Assembly: GCF_900107845.1 (NCBI RefSeq)
Contig: NZ_FNRM01000007.1
Coordinates: 62,001 to 126,000 of the forward strand
Source of the DNA: Alkalimonas amylolytica
GTDB taxonomy: Bacteria > Pseudomonadota > Gammaproteobacteria > Enterobacterales > Alteromonadaceae
Length of the DNA: 64,000 bases
Direction of reading: 5' to 3'
The notes under the pieces were generated by a model. The model ran no database searches. It was given only the letters and a program-made list of their open reading frames with translations, and was not told the origin of the DNA. The position numbers and the translations under genes are program-made. Shown here one piece after another: positions 38,201-46,927 of the stretch (the stretch's first letter is position 1; the number at the start of each line of letters is the position of its first letter).

Positions 38201-38415
38201 TACTGAAACTGCAACCCATCGCTTCAGGTATTTTGGGCTTACAACAACAGGCCCTGCTTAACTGCACACTGGATACCCTGATGCACTCATTGCTGCATAT
38301 GTTTAACAACCGGATGTTTAAAGCCTACGGCCGCGAGCAGGAATTTGTGGTGTATGACTTTTTACGGCGTTTTTATTTGTCGTGCCAATCGCAACAACAA
38401 AAGGGGAGTCTATGA
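35272..38415 (+). CDS. Lanthipeptide dehydratase, full-length LanB
   Basis: A 1047-residue class I dehydratase. It activates precursor Ser/Thr with glutamate from glutamyl-tRNA and eliminates it to give Dha/Dhb. The N-terminal glutamylation domain shows the conserved MSSRPTPFGLFSG (residues ~88-100); the C-terminal elimination domain (SpaB_C) shows FFIRYGDPDWHLRLRLYG near residue 800. Both domains are in one chain, unlike split thiopeptide enzymes. ATG 35272 follows AAAGGTG; the frame opens at 35224 inside lanC. Its GC content is close to the genome average, unlike lanC. The stop codon overlaps the next start (ATGA). Confidence 0.92.
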   Translation: MSSKTDCVTDFVVVRVPRLSLDKIRELPKSEAGLCDYLASWLASPGVLEAIYLASPSLVERLDLWRSKPDSKSGRKVTTALMKYLIRMSSRPTPFGLFSGVALGNLSDETQLKPASLQQDGRKTRLDMFYLSTIHQQWAQSDDGRKQLRYVPNSTLYRLGSYLHYIESYQSSEQRQYRLSSVELDEALEAMLRFGAGGKLETELVELFANDYPEAAPADIENYIQQLIKEQVLVAELKLPITSGQPDQAFVQQLLQANNPRDGELLQTVINRLATLDLQQSGQPEDYQAIVQQLKQLPYPVSENKLFQTDSWRAMSQSQLDQSLPASLEKTLLALKAQTSASDSPFEAFIKSFQQRFEGQFVPLLQLLDDEAGIPFSNDTGYETPLLAGINIANRQQRNAKSQPQNALEQHVLKAMQQQARAKCIQLSSDELLKHSNTTALWQQLPASFAANISCYLDNEGQPLLHFHGCSGPSGANLLGRFCHLSHELQQQVRDYLAAEEALSPEVVFAEVVHMPDGRPGNVIARPPLRQYEIVFLADTVLPEEQQIPVQDLYVFIEAGQVKLWSKRLHKQVIPRLTSAHNYSARSLGVYRFLCMLQHQQGRLPHFSTPSSFMQMDYQPRVQLDHVILQEAQWQVERSMLDALVVDHKWQPDAWDALEQRYQLPRYVCYAISDNVLTIDLHNPAMIMVLLGETTRQKHIQLKESLAMQYQSMVANEEGDFAHEILVPMLNEKARPFVTLHPNPVRQLEMSIQRRFAPGSQWLSLKVYAAQSTAELVLSETITPLLQKCQQQGLFQQWFFIRYGDPDWHLRLRLYGEPAVLYGQVLPLLHQQLAPWLESGRVHKTELFTYQREVERYGGDAAMALAEQVFQADSYFVLQSVSLLRQHGESVRWRMALLGVDTMLTAFGYDLAQKLELISGLRQGFGQEFKEHAQLRTQLGKKYRNYQAELQQDFQALDSGTDEQPRQQMLVIRQQFLLKLQPIASGILGLQQQALLNCTLDTLMHSLLHMFNNRMFKAYGREQEFVVYDFLRRFYLSCQSQQQKGSL

Positions 38416-38570
38416 AATTAGAGGAGGTTAAAAAGCGAGTCTTAAGTTCGAAGGAGCTACAGCTTGTATTTGGTGGTAGTTCACAACCGCTTAAATATCT
38501 AAATCCTGTTACGCCTCTGTCAGCTGGTGGAACAACTTTACCACCTTGGCCGCCAAAGCGGCCTGTTTGA
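38412..38570 (+). CDS. Proline-rich, cysteine-free peptide with double-glycine leader
   Basis: A 52-residue peptide whose ATG overlaps the lanB stop (ATGA) and has AAGGGGAG upstream, so it is translationally coupled. Residues 1-22 form a leader (SSKELQLVFGG) with the ELxxVxGG pattern cut by C39 peptidases, such as the one encoded in the ABC exporter 1.4 kb downstream. The 30-residue core has seven prolines, ends PPWPPKRPV and has six Ser/Thr but no Cys, so lanthionine cannot form within it. It could be a second product, an unmodified or only dehydrated bacteriocin, or an accessory/signal peptide. A terminator follows at once. Confidence 0.7.
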   Translation: MKLEEVKKRVLSSKELQLVFGGSSQPLKYLNPVTPLSAGGTTLPPWPPKRPV

Positions 38571-38595
38571 ATCATAAATGATTTATAGCTCCATA

Positions 38596-38632
38596 GTAAA
38601 AAGGCAACTATCACAAAGATTTGCCTTTTTAC
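38596..38632 (+). terminator. Terminator between the RiPP synthesis and export genes
   Basis: A twelve-base perfect stem GTAAAAAGGCAA (38596-38607) and TTGCCTTTTTAC (38621-38632) carries the T run in its 3' arm. It follows the small peptide gene by 25 bases and should end or attenuate transcription before the export genes, which have a 72-base region of their own upstream. Confidence 0.8.
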
Positions 38633-38704
38633 TTAACATTGCCATGGTGGTGGGCTACATTGGCTGCAATAAAGTACAGAAGGATTGTATAACGTTGAGT
38701 TTTT

Positions 38705-39946
38705 ATGAAATCACTTTTCCGTGAGCAGGTGCTGGCGCAGCGATCATCGCGTATGCAGGGCGAAGTTAGTTTGGTGCAGGTGCCAGCCTTTGCCTGGCTG
38801 ACCGGCCTGATTGCTTTTATTGTGGTGTGTTCAGTTATCTTTCTGCTGAGTGGCAGTTACAGCCGTAAAGCGGTGGTATTTGGTGTGTTGCAACCACAAC
38901 AGGGTGTGATTCGGGTGCAAACCTCCCAGCCAGGGACGGTTCAACACTTGTTGGTGCAGGAAGGGGAGCGGGTGGAGGCTGGTCAGCCTTTATTGGAGTT
39001 GACCATGCAACATTTTTCATCGGAACACTCTGAGCTGAATGCCTCATTACAGCAGGAGCTGGCCGCTATTCTGGCCAATATGGCACAACAAAAGCAGCAG
39101 GAAATCGACCGTCAGCGCATTCGTATGCTGGAGGTGGCTGAACGAATTGCCAGTGCGCAGCAACAATTGAGTCAGATTGAGCAGCAACAAAGAACGTTTC
39201 AACAACGGTTGGAACTCAACCAGCATTTGGTCGAACAAATCTCCCAGTTATCAGGCACGGGTTTCATTTCCAATCTGGAATTGAGTCGCCAGCAAGATAC
39301 CTTACTTTCATTGCAGCAGCAGGAGCAGGTGTTGCAGGGCCAGCGACTGACGTTGGAAGAGCAATTGAAGCAGCAACTGAGCCTGCAACAACAATTACCG
39401 TTGGATCACCGGGCAACGCTGGGTCAGCTGGAGAATCAAATTTCAGAGCTACGTAACCAACGGACACGCCTGCAGCATGAGCAGCGCAGTGTGATAACAG
39501 CACCCAAGGCTGGTGTGGTCAGTGGCATTCTGCCAAGGCCGGGTCATTTCATGAGTGCTGGTAGTATTGTACTGAGCTTACTGCCGGAGGGCGCCGAGTT
39601 GGAGGCCATCGTTTACGTGCCAACGCGGGCGATCAGCTTTATTGACTCCGGGCAGGAGGTTCGCTTGCGTTTTCACGCCTTTCCTTACGAGCGCTTTGGG
39701 GTGCATCAAGGTCGTGTGCACGAAATCAGTCAAACGGTGCTCTTGCCTGACGAAGTCATTGATATGCAGCTGACTGAGCCCAGTTATCGGGTTCGGGTGC
39801 GATTGAGTAAACAGCAGATACAGGCTTACAACCGCGAGTTACCGCTGCGGGCTGGTATGACACTGGATGGCGATATCATTACCGAGCGTCGCAGTTTGCT
39901 GCAATGGTTGTTTGATCCGATTTATAGCCTAAAAGGACAGTTGTAA
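38705..39946 (+). CDS. HlyD-type periplasmic adaptor of the peptide exporter
   Basis: A 413-residue membrane-fusion protein. One N-terminal membrane helix (~29-50, FAWLTGLIAFIVVCSVIFLLSG) is followed by a biotinyl-lipoyl half-motif (GTVQHLLVQEGERVEAGQPLLEL), a long Gln-rich coiled coil (~100-265) and the returning lipoyl half (VITAPKAGVVSGILPRPGHFMSAG), then a beta-barrel domain. It bridges the ABC exporter to an outer-membrane channel (TolC is presumably encoded elsewhere). The stop overlaps the exporter start by one base (TAATG). Confidence 0.92.
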   Translation: MKSLFREQVLAQRSSRMQGEVSLVQVPAFAWLTGLIAFIVVCSVIFLLSGSYSRKAVVFGVLQPQQGVIRVQTSQPGTVQHLLVQEGERVEAGQPLLELTMQHFSSEHSELNASLQQELAAILANMAQQKQQEIDRQRIRMLEVAERIASAQQQLSQIEQQQRTFQQRLELNQHLVEQISQLSGTGFISNLELSRQQDTLLSLQQQEQVLQGQRLTLEEQLKQQLSLQQQLPLDHRATLGQLENQISELRNQRTRLQHEQRSVITAPKAGVVSGILPRPGHFMSAGSIVLSLLPEGAELEAIVYVPTRAISFIDSGQEVRLRFHAFPYERFGVHQGRVHEISQTVLLPDEVIDMQLTEPSYRVRVRLSKQQIQAYNRELPLRAGMTLDGDIITERRSLLQWLFDPIYSLKGQL

Positions 39947-42042
39947 TGCAGGCCATGACTGAGAAACTCACATTCTGGCAGCGTAGCAGCCTGCCGATGG
40001 TCCATCAAACCGAAGCGGCTGAGTGCGGACTGGCCTGTATGGCCATGGTGGCTGGTTTTCATGGTTATCAGGCCAGCCTGAATGAGTTACGGCAAAAGTT
40101 TTCGCTGTCGATTGAAGGCTGTACTTTGCTTGATCTGATGAATTTTGCTGAAAAATTACAGTTATCCAGCCGGCCACTTAGAATTGAGCTGGACGATCTG
40201 GCTGCGTTGAAAACGCCCTGCATTTTGCATTGGGACTTAAATCATTTTGTTGTGCTGAAGTCCGCTCGGGGCGGTCAGGTTGTGATCCATGATCCTGCGA
40301 TGGGCTTGCGTAAGTTGACTTGGGAAGAAGCCAGCAAACACTTTACCGGCATAGCGCTCGAGCTACTGCCTACCAATGAATTTACGCTAAAGCCGGGCCA
40401 AACCCGTTTGGGCTTGTCGAACTTCTGGTCGAAAATTACAGGTCTTAAGCGTTCGCTGGTACTGCTGTTTACCCTGTCGATTCTGCTGCAGGTGTTTACC
40501 CTGGTAGCACCCTACTACATGCAGTTGGTGGTGGATGATGTGATTCTGACCAGTGACACCAGCTTGCTACTGGTGCTCGCTTTAGGCTTTGCCATGGTGT
40601 TGCTGTTTGAAGTGACGACCAGTGCCGTGCGTGGTTTTGTGTTGTTGCACTTTGGCAGTCTGCTTAATATTCAGATGGCGGGGAATTTATTTCATCACCT
40701 GATCCGTTTGCCGCTGAGTTACTTTGAAAAGCGCCATATGGGCGATGTGGTATCCCGTTTTGGTTCCTTACGCCAGGTCCGGGAGCTGTTAACTACGGGA
40801 GTGATAGAAGCCATCATCGATGGCCTGATGGCGATAGCGATTCTGGCGGTGATTCTGATGTATAGCCCTATGCTCAGCCTGGTAGTGCTGATAGCGGTGC
40901 TGCTGTACGCCGGTTTTCGGCTAGCGATGTATCGCTCCTTGCGGGCGGTTTCTGAGCAGGAAATCCTGGCTCAGGCCAAAGAGAACTCCAACTTTATGGA
41001 GACGGTGCGCGGCATTCAAACCATCAAGCTGTTTGGCTCTGAGGCCAAACGCGAAGGACTATGGCAGAACCATTTTATCGATGCGACCAACCAATCCATT
41101 CGCCTTGGGGTCTTCAACATTTCTTACCAAACCGTCAACCGCTTGCTCTTTGGATTGGAAAATATTCTGGTGGTCTACCTGGCCGCTCGGCTGGTGCTGG
41201 CCGGCGGTTTTAGTACCGGTATGCTGTTCGCTTTTATGGCGTATAAAAGCCAGTTTATGGACAGAATGGCCCGCCTGGTCGAGAAGATGATTCAATTCCG
41301 CATGCTCAGCCTGCACTTTGAACGCTTGGGTGATATTGCCCTGACCAGCAAAGAGCAGGTCCACCCGGAGCAAGAGCGCGAACCGCGATTGCTGGATGGA
41401 CGACTGGAACTGCAGAATATCTCTTTTTCCTACAGCGATGTTACCAAGCCAGTACTGCAGGATATTAGCCTGGTGATTGAGCCTGGTGAGTCGGTTGCTT
41501 TGGTTGGCCCTTCCGGTTGTGGTAAAACCACCTTAATGAAAGTGATGCTGGGCTTGTTGCAACCTGGTAAGGGGGAAGTGCTGGTGGATGCGATACCGTT
41601 GCCTCAGCTGGGTTTAGCCAACTATCGGCGACAGATTGCTGCTGTGATGCAGGACGATCAGCTGTTATCCGGCTCCATTCGCGACAACATCGTGTTCTTT
41701 GAAGAGCAATTTGATATGCGCCGGGTGGTGGAGTGCGCCCAGATGGCCGCGGTGCATCAGGATATTGAGCAAATGCCGATGGGCTACAACAGCCTGATCG
41801 GTGATATGGGTTCGGCCCTGTCAGGTGGGCAAAAGCAACGCATTTTGCTGGCCAGGGCACTGTATCGCCAACCACGTATCTTGTTTATGGATGAAGCAAC
41901 CAGTCATTTGGATACCAAAACTGAATCTTTTGTCAGCAAAGCCATTCAGCAGCTTAATATCACCCGGGTGGTTATTGCGCACCGGCCAGAGACCATTGCT
42001 TCGGTGGATAGGGTGATCGAGCTAAACTCGAAGCAAACGTAA
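39946..42042 (+). CDS. Peptidase-containing ABC exporter (C39, bacteriocin type)
   Basis: A 698-residue exporter with three parts. The C39 protease domain has catalytic Cys27 in TEAAECGLACMAM, His100 in DLNHFVVLK and Asp116 in IHDPAMG, and should cut after double-glycine leaders. Six membrane helices lie at ~165-420. The ATPase domain has Walker A VGPSGCGKTT (~520), signature LSGGQKQRILLARAL, and Walker B ILFMDEATSHLD. It can process both cluster peptides, whose leaders end in GG. The use of a C39 exporter with a class I LanB/LanC pair is usual for Gram-negative lanthipeptide clusters and differs from Gram-positive ones with a LanP protease. Confidence 0.94.
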   Translation: MQAMTEKLTFWQRSSLPMVHQTEAAECGLACMAMVAGFHGYQASLNELRQKFSLSIEGCTLLDLMNFAEKLQLSSRPLRIELDDLAALKTPCILHWDLNHFVVLKSARGGQVVIHDPAMGLRKLTWEEASKHFTGIALELLPTNEFTLKPGQTRLGLSNFWSKITGLKRSLVLLFTLSILLQVFTLVAPYYMQLVVDDVILTSDTSLLLVLALGFAMVLLFEVTTSAVRGFVLLHFGSLLNIQMAGNLFHHLIRLPLSYFEKRHMGDVVSRFGSLRQVRELLTTGVIEAIIDGLMAIAILAVILMYSPMLSLVVLIAVLLYAGFRLAMYRSLRAVSEQEILAQAKENSNFMETVRGIQTIKLFGSEAKREGLWQNHFIDATNQSIRLGVFNISYQTVNRLLFGLENILVVYLAARLVLAGGFSTGMLFAFMAYKSQFMDRMARLVEKMIQFRMLSLHFERLGDIALTSKEQVHPEQEREPRLLDGRLELQNISFSYSDVTKPVLQDISLVIEPGESVALVGPSGCGKTTLMKVMLGLLQPGKGEVLVDAIPLPQLGLANYRRQIAAVMQDDQLLSGSIRDNIVFFEEQFDMRRVVECAQMAAVHQDIEQMPMGYNSLIGDMGSALSGGQKQRILLARALYRQPRILFMDEATSHLDTKTESFVSKAIQQLNITRVVIAHRPETIASVDRVIELNSKQT

Positions 42043-42051
42043 AGAGTTGGT

Positions 42052-42948
42052 TTAAAGTGTCAGTTGCGCCAAATAAATCCGGCTCTGGCCTTCATGCGAC
42101 GAGTAGTAGCTGATATAGACTTTACTGCCCTGAAGTACCATGCCGGCATAGCTGCAGTCGCCACCGGAGGGCAGGGCCTGCCACTCACTTAACTGGCCGC
42201 TTTGTCGGTCAATCCAGCACAAACTGGTGCGCACCTGGCCATCGTACAGCCGCACACAGGCCAGCAAGCGGCCATCTGGCAGCTCCAGCCACTCGGGTCC
42301 GCCAATACGGCAACCAATATCGCGCCAGTCCCACTGCTGATAGGGCGGCCTGGCGCGACCATAAAGGCCATGTTCTGGGTCCCGGCGCAGCAGGCACAGC
42401 GCGGTTCCATCAGCTTCAAACAATAAACCACTTTCGTTGGCGTAGCTGCCACTGTAGCAATCTGGGCTGATGGGTTGGTAATTACGGCCGTTGCTGGTGT
42501 GATAGGCCCGAATGAAATGTGGTTTGCCGCATTTGTAGCCAATGGCCAGACCTTGCTGCTGGTGCCAGCTGAGCCGCCAGATCCAGATATTTGGCTCGCC
42601 TACTGGCACAGCCTTTGACCAATGCAGGCCATCATCCGAAAACCAGGCATAGCTTTGGTGGCTTTGCTGACTTCGGTCATGCAAAGCGCCGGCACCATAG
42701 AGCATTAGCCGGCCATCGGGCAAAATACTAAATTTGGCATCGCGCAAATCGGCACCTGGCCACTGAATCACCGCTGTGCTAAGCCAGTGCACCCCATCCA
42801 GTGAGCGCAAGATACGGAATTGCCCGTCCGGCGAGATATGGGCACTGCCTTCCCGGAACACGCACCAGAAAGTACGGTGAAAGTGGATCAGATCGGTAAA
42901 GGCATTGTGCGCTGCCTGCTGCCAAATACACTGATGCTGGATGCCCAT
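42052..42948 (-). CDS. BNR/sialidase-fold protein, cytoplasmic
   Basis: A 298-residue beta-propeller protein of the sialidase/neuraminidase-like superfamily. Asp-box-like repeats include SLDGVHWLST, SDDGLHWSKA and DGRLLACVRL. It has no signal peptide. The residue set (FREGSAHISPDG at the start, GGPEWLELPDGRLL later) resembles exo-alpha-sialidase-like or glycoside-hydrolase family 33/43-like domains, but I cannot identify the catalytic triad with confidence. It converges on the ABC exporter gene with a nine-base gap and is probably unrelated to it. Confidence 0.7.
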   Translation of the reverse strand: MGIQHQCIWQQAAHNAFTDLIHFHRTFWCVFREGSAHISPDGQFRILRSLDGVHWLSTAVIQWPGADLRDAKFSILPDGRLMLYGAGALHDRSQQSHQSYAWFSDDGLHWSKAVPVGEPNIWIWRLSWHQQQGLAIGYKCGKPHFIRAYHTSNGRNYQPISPDCYSGSYANESGLLFEADGTALCLLRRDPEHGLYGRARPPYQQWDWRDIGCRIGGPEWLELPDGRLLACVRLYDGQVRTSLCWIDRQSGQLSEWQALPSGGDCSYAGMVLQGSKVYISYYSSHEGQSRIYLAQLTL

Positions 42949-42984
42949 ACATTTTTCCAGAAAAGATCGAATGTCACAATCTTA

Positions 42985-44640
42985 TCAGGTTTTGTACCTC
43001 GATATCAGTTGATCCAACTCGGTTGCAAGTGCTGCCAGCTGTTCACTGATACTGACGGCTTGACTGGTGCCTTCAGCCGTTTCCTGCGCAATGGCAACAA
43101 TGGCGTGCACATTTTGATTGATGGTTTCCGACACGGTGGTTTGCTCTTCGGCGGCACTGGCGATTTGGTTGTTCATATCATTGATGGTACTGACCGCACC
43201 CTGGATTTCGCGCAGGGCTTCATCCACCTTGGATGCTTCAGTCACGGTATGCTGACTGCCCTCTTTGATCTGATCGATGGCCGATACCGCTTCTTTCGCA
43301 CCTTGCTGCAGCCGGCCAATCATATCGTTGATTTCCTGCGTACTGGCTGAGGTTCGGGCTGCCAGGGTGCGCACTTCATCGGCAACCACGGCAAAACCAC
43401 GCCCCTGCTCACCGGCCCTGGCTGCTTCAATGGCTGCATTCAGAGCCAGCAGGTTGGTTTGCTCAGCGATGCCACGGATGACTTCGACCACACCACCAAT
43501 GCTCTGAGATTCAGTACCAACCCGGCTGATCACCTCTACACCAGTCTGTACTTGCTTTTCAAGGCCATGAATGACTTCAATGGCATTTTGCAAGGTGACA
43601 GCGGCCTTACGCACCTGGCTATCAGCATCGTTGGCTGCATGAGCTGCGTTGCTGGCACTGCTGGCAACATCCTGAGCCGTGGTCGCCATTTCATGCATAG
43701 CAGTGGCTACCTGATCACTTTCACTGTGCTGTCGTTGCACGCCTTGCTCGGCCTGATGCATTAGCCCGGATAGTGACTCGCCGGATTCGCTCAGGCTATT
43801 GACTGAGTTGCGGATATTGGTGACCAGCTCTGCCACCTGAGCGGCAAATTCATTAAAAGCGTGTGCAAGCTCACCGAGTTCATGTCCTTGGTCATCCAGC
43901 CGCTGCGTTAAATCACCATCACCTTGTGCAATCTCTTTCATTGCCTGGACTGCCTGAGCAAGTGGTCCAAGAATACTGCTTGCCAGCGTCAGGCCGAGTG
44001 CAATCATGGCCGCCAACAGCAGGAGTGCAATCAGGCTAAGTTGAAAAGTGCCCGCTTGTACCTGTCGGTTGGTTTGCTGTTGCAGGGTTGCCAGCTGTTG
44101 ATTGAGATCGTCAATGTAAAAACCTGTAGCCAACACCCAATTGGTACCGGGAACCAGCATAGCTTTCGCTAGCTTAGGGGCAGGGACTGAGCTGCCAACT
44201 CTGGGCCAGTTGTATTCGACATAATCACCACCACGCTGTGCTGCCTGAATGTATTCTCTGACCAAATGACGGCCATCCGGTGTGGTGCTATTGTAGAAGT
44301 TTTGCCCTTCCCGTGCAGGGTTGTCGGCGCTGACTACCTGTACGCCTTGCGTATCGTAAACGAAAAAGTAGTTTTCCCCTTGCTCGTAACGCAATTGCCG
44401 CAGGATCCGTTTACGGCTTTCTTCATCAGGAGCCGTGGCACTGGCGGTGATGGCCAGTTCTAAAAAGGCATCAAGTTGCGCCCGTCGTTCGGCAAACAGG
44501 GATGCTTGCATTTGGGTAATACTCATGTCGGCAATCGCTCTGGCCTGACGAATGGATTGCCAGGTCAGAATCAGAGCCAACAGCAACACTGGCAGAATAG
44601 CCAGTACCATGATCTTTTGTTTGATGGATAAAGCTTGCAT
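42985..44640 (-). CDS. Methyl-accepting chemotaxis protein with Cache sensor
   Basis: A 551-residue chemoreceptor from ATG 44640 (GAGG site; ten codons shorter than the open frame). Membrane helix 1 is [16 protein letters not shown]. The periplasmic sCache_2-type sensor spans ~45-190 ([39 protein letters not shown]). Helix 2 is [24 protein letters not shown], then a HAMP domain and the signalling hairpin tip [38 protein letters not shown]. sCache_2 receptors often sense small carboxylates. It follows the Tsx-like gene by 17 bases, so the two are likely co-transcribed. Confidence 0.92.
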   Translation of the reverse strand: MQALSIKQKIMVLAILPVLLLALILTWQSIRQARAIADMSITQMQASLFAERRAQLDAFLELAITASATAPDEESRKRILRQLRYEQGENYFFVYDTQGVQVVSADNPAREGQNFYNSTTPDGRHLVREYIQAAQRGGDYVEYNWPRVGSSVPAPKLAKAMLVPGTNWVLATGFYIDDLNQQLATLQQQTNRQVQAGTFQLSLIALLLLAAMIALGLTLASSILGPLAQAVQAMKEIAQGDGDLTQRLDDQGHELGELAHAFNEFAAQVAELVTNIRNSVNSLSESGESLSGLMHQAEQGVQRQHSESDQVATAMHEMATTAQDVASSASNAAHAANDADSQVRKAAVTLQNAIEVIHGLEKQVQTGVEVISRVGTESQSIGGVVEVIRGIAEQTNLLALNAAIEAARAGEQGRGFAVVADEVRTLAARTSASTQEINDMIGRLQQGAKEAVSAIDQIKEGSQHTVTEASKVDEALREIQGAVSTINDMNNQIASAAEEQTTVSETINQNVHAIVAIAQETAEGTSQAVSISEQLAALATELDQLISRYKT

Positions 44641-44657
44641 AAGAGACCTCGAGTTGG

Positions 44658-45374
44658 CTAAAAGTGCCACTTCACCAGCAGATTGACATTGTTTTCATGG
44701 CTTCTGGAAGCAGGGCTGTCGGCAATACCAAACTTATTGCGCCAGAAGACATACTCGATACCAAGCCAAAGTTGACTTTCCATGCCAAAAGACGGGCTGG
44801 CAAGCCATTTCAATTGGGGGGTAAGGTTTAAATTGGCACGCTGATCGTCACTGCTGCTGGCCCAGTCCATAAAGCCATCCAGTAAGAACTGCTGCTCAGC
44901 GATACGAAAAGGGTAGGCCCAAACCAGTGTCAACTGCCAGTTGTTGGCAACTTTATCATTGTTGCGACGGTAGACATTGGCTTGCACGAAGCGAAAACCG
45001 GGCACGGCTAAATCCACGCCGACACCATACAGATAATTGGTGGCCAGGCTGCTCATCTCAATATGAGCGGCCAGCAGTACATCCTTAACCGGACCAAACT
45101 GGTAGTTGCCACTGGTATTCTTGCCCAGGCTAAAACGGGGTTGCAGCTCCGCATAGTTGCTGCGGGTACCGTCTTTAAACCGCATATGGTCGAGGAAAAA
45201 GAAGTTATCGCCCCAACTGGTATTGGCGGCGTGTTCAATGGTAAACACATGGCGGGTTGGATCGCCAATCCGGTAGTTTTCGCCATACAAATAGGTTAAA
45301 CGGAAGTCCTGCCACAACACCTTAGCTTGGACCGGCAATAGAGACAAACTCAAGCATATCAGTAAGATGCGCAT
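44658..45374 (-). CDS. Tsx-like nucleoside-type outer-membrane channel
   Basis: A 238-residue beta-barrel with a signal peptide ([16 protein letters not shown]). [37 protein letters not shown] and the final [10 protein letters not shown] with terminal Phe are typical of the Tsx/OmpK channel family that takes up nucleosides. It starts an operon with a Cache chemoreceptor, which hints that the receptor may sense a related nutrient. The deoA and cdd genes nearby (8 kb) use nucleosides too. Confidence 0.82.
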   Translation of the reverse strand: MRILLICLSLSLLPVQAKVLWQDFRLTYLYGENYRIGDPTRHVFTIEHAANTSWGDNFFFLDHMRFKDGTRSNYAELQPRFSLGKNTSGNYQFGPVKDVLLAAHIEMSSLATNYLYGVGVDLAVPGFRFVQANVYRRNNDKVANNWQLTLVWAYPFRIAEQQFLLDGFMDWASSSDDQRANLNLTPQLKWLASPSFGMESQLWLGIEYVFWRNKFGIADSPASRSHENNVNLLVKWHF

Positions 45375-45453
45375 AAAAAGTGCCCACAGAACGCAGATAG
45401 ATTGAGTTAAGACCTGAATCGGCGTTCTGGCAAGTTATTTTGATGGCATGGCG

Positions 45454-45552
45454 TTAATCCGTTTGCAGCGCAGTCATGGGATCCAGCTCGGCAGCGGTAT
45501 CCGCACCATTGGACAGCTGCAGGCGAAAGGCGTCCAGCTCGTGGGCCAAAAT
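45454..45552 (-). pseudogene. Orphan C-terminal gene fragment
   Basis: A minus-strand frame without a start encodes about 33 residues (ILAHELDAFRLQLSNGADTAAELDPMTALQTD) and ends at TAA 45454-45456. It is coding-like and lies just downstream of the mtnK terminator. I cannot name the family. It looks like the tail of a gene whose body was lost when this junction formed. Confidence 0.3.
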
Positions 45553-45560
45553 TCTGCCAC

Positions 45561-45596
45561 AAAAAAGTCAGTGCAGCTGCTTACGACTGCACTGAC
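45561..45596 (-). terminator. Rho-independent terminator of mtnK
   Basis: Perfect ten-base stem GTCAGTGCAG (on the minus strand, 45596-45587) with CTGCACTGAC (45576-45567), followed by six T (45566-45561). It lies 37 bases after the mtnK stop. Confidence 0.88.
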
Positions 45597-45632
45597 AGGT
45601 TGTTAAATTGTAACAAAATATTGGCTGATAGC

Positions 45633-46841
45633 TTACGCCGGGATTGGCAAGTGCTGCACCAAGGTCAACAACTGTTGGATGGTGGTTAGACCGTGCCGTT
45701 GCAGGATCAGCTGCCGGCCCAGCGCCAGTGCAAAGCGCTCGCAGCGAGCGCGCAATTGTTCATTGCGGATCTGTTCTAAATCCGCTACATGAGCAAGGCC
45801 TACAGTGCGCCGGATCAGCTCACATCCGGCATAGCCGATGCTGTCAGCCAGCACCTGTTGCAAGTAAAAGCTTTGGTAGCGGCTGTTGGCAAAGCTGCTT
45901 TCTTTGGTCTGGGTTTGCATCAGCTGGCTAAACTCACTGGCAAAGTCTTGCCAAAGTGTTTCAATTTGTCCGAGCAGATACCTTTGTTGCTGCTCGCGGG
46001 CAGCGGCGTCTTCCTGCAAACCAAACTGACCGGCATAACTGAGTAATAAATTACCCAGCAGGCTACCAACATCAAAGCCTACAGGGCCGTAAAAGCCAAA
46101 CTCGGCATCGATCACCTTGCACTGCTCGGCACTGACAAAAATACTGCCGCTATGCACATCGCCATGCAACAGTGCTTGTGGCTTGGAAAGAAAATCCGCT
46201 TTCAGTCGCGCGACTTCAGCCTGCAAGGCCTCATCGTGCCAAAGCTCACGAGCCTGTGGCAAAATGGCCTGATGAATGCTGTTGCGTTCGTGATTGCAGT
46301 AGGGATCGGTAAAGAACAAGTCTTCGGTGATCAGGCAGAGCTCCGGGTTTAAAAAACGGGCCACCTCGGTTTTTTTCTGCAAGCCATTCAAGACAAAATC
46401 GCTGGTATGAAACAAAGTATGGGCCAGGTAGTGCGCCATCTGACTGGCCAGTTTGGGGAACTGTTTGCCGGCAACCAGGGCACCGCGCAAAATGTCCCAC
46501 TGGCCTAAGTCTTCCATCACAATGGCGGCCAAGGCCGCATCGTAATGCAACACCTGCACGGTATGCTGCGGGCAAATGCGGCCATGACGCAGCAGCACCT
46601 CGGCTTCAATACGGGCACGATCGATGGTCAGAGGCCAGCTTTCACCAACACAGCGGGCATAGGGCAGGGCTTGTTTTACAATCAGGCTGCGACCCTGTTG
46701 GTTCTTCACCCGGAACACCAGGTTCAGGTTGCCGTCACCAAACTCTTCGGCTTCCAGTTGGTCGCTGTCACGAAAGGTGTCACCATGGGTCAGGGCAAAC
46801 AGTCTGGCATCGTCTGCGGTAAAGGTTTGGTAGTCACTCAT
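45633..46841 (-). CDS. mtnK: 5-Methylthioribose kinase
   Basis: A 402-residue APH-fold kinase that phosphorylates methylthioribose to its 1-phosphate, step one of methionine salvage. Seen: EEFGDGNLNLVFRVKNQQGRSLIVKQALPYARCVG at the nucleotide site, MEDLG in AIVMEDLGQWDIL, LLHGDVHSGSIFV as the catalytic loop, and IDAEFGFYGPVGFDVG as the metal-binding DxE. ATG 46841 begins at the family N-terminus (MSDYQTFTADDARLF) and not at 46922, where the frame opens. It is divergent from mtnA across an 86-base gap with a MetJ-box-like palindrome. Confidence 0.94.
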   Translation of the reverse strand: MSDYQTFTADDARLFALTHGDTFRDSDQLEAEEFGDGNLNLVFRVKNQQGRSLIVKQALPYARCVGESWPLTIDRARIEAEVLLRHGRICPQHTVQVLHYDAALAAIVMEDLGQWDILRGALVAGKQFPKLASQMAHYLAHTLFHTSDFVLNGLQKKTEVARFLNPELCLITEDLFFTDPYCNHERNSIHQAILPQARELWHDEALQAEVARLKADFLSKPQALLHGDVHSGSIFVSAEQCKVIDAEFGFYGPVGFDVGSLLGNLLLSYAGQFGLQEDAAAREQQQRYLLGQIETLWQDFASEFSQLMQTQTKESSFANSRYQSFYLQQVLADSIGYAGCELIRRTVGLAHVADLEQIRNEQLRARCERFALALGRQLILQRHGLTTIQQLLTLVQHLPIPA

Positions 46842-46887
46842 TGGGTATCCGCACTTGTCAGGCCAATAGAAGAGCTGCATAATCGCA

Positions 46888-46911
46888 AACATTCTAGACG
46901 TCTGCAAGGCT
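46888..46911. promoter_or_regulatory. MetJ-box-like operator between mtnK and mtnA
   Basis: A perfect eight-base met box AGACGTCT at 46896-46903 lies in the mtnK/mtnA divergent promoter. The adjoining octamers in register match the consensus at only four of eight positions each, so it may be a weak two- or three-box operator. MetJ with SAM represses methionine genes in gammaproteobacteria. Confidence 0.6.
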
Positions 46912-46927
46912 AAAAAAGGCATAAGGC

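Noticed and set aside
46842-46927. A possible SAM riboswitch ahead of mtnK or mtnA
   Set aside because: The gap is too short and lacks the paired elements; a met box is present instead.
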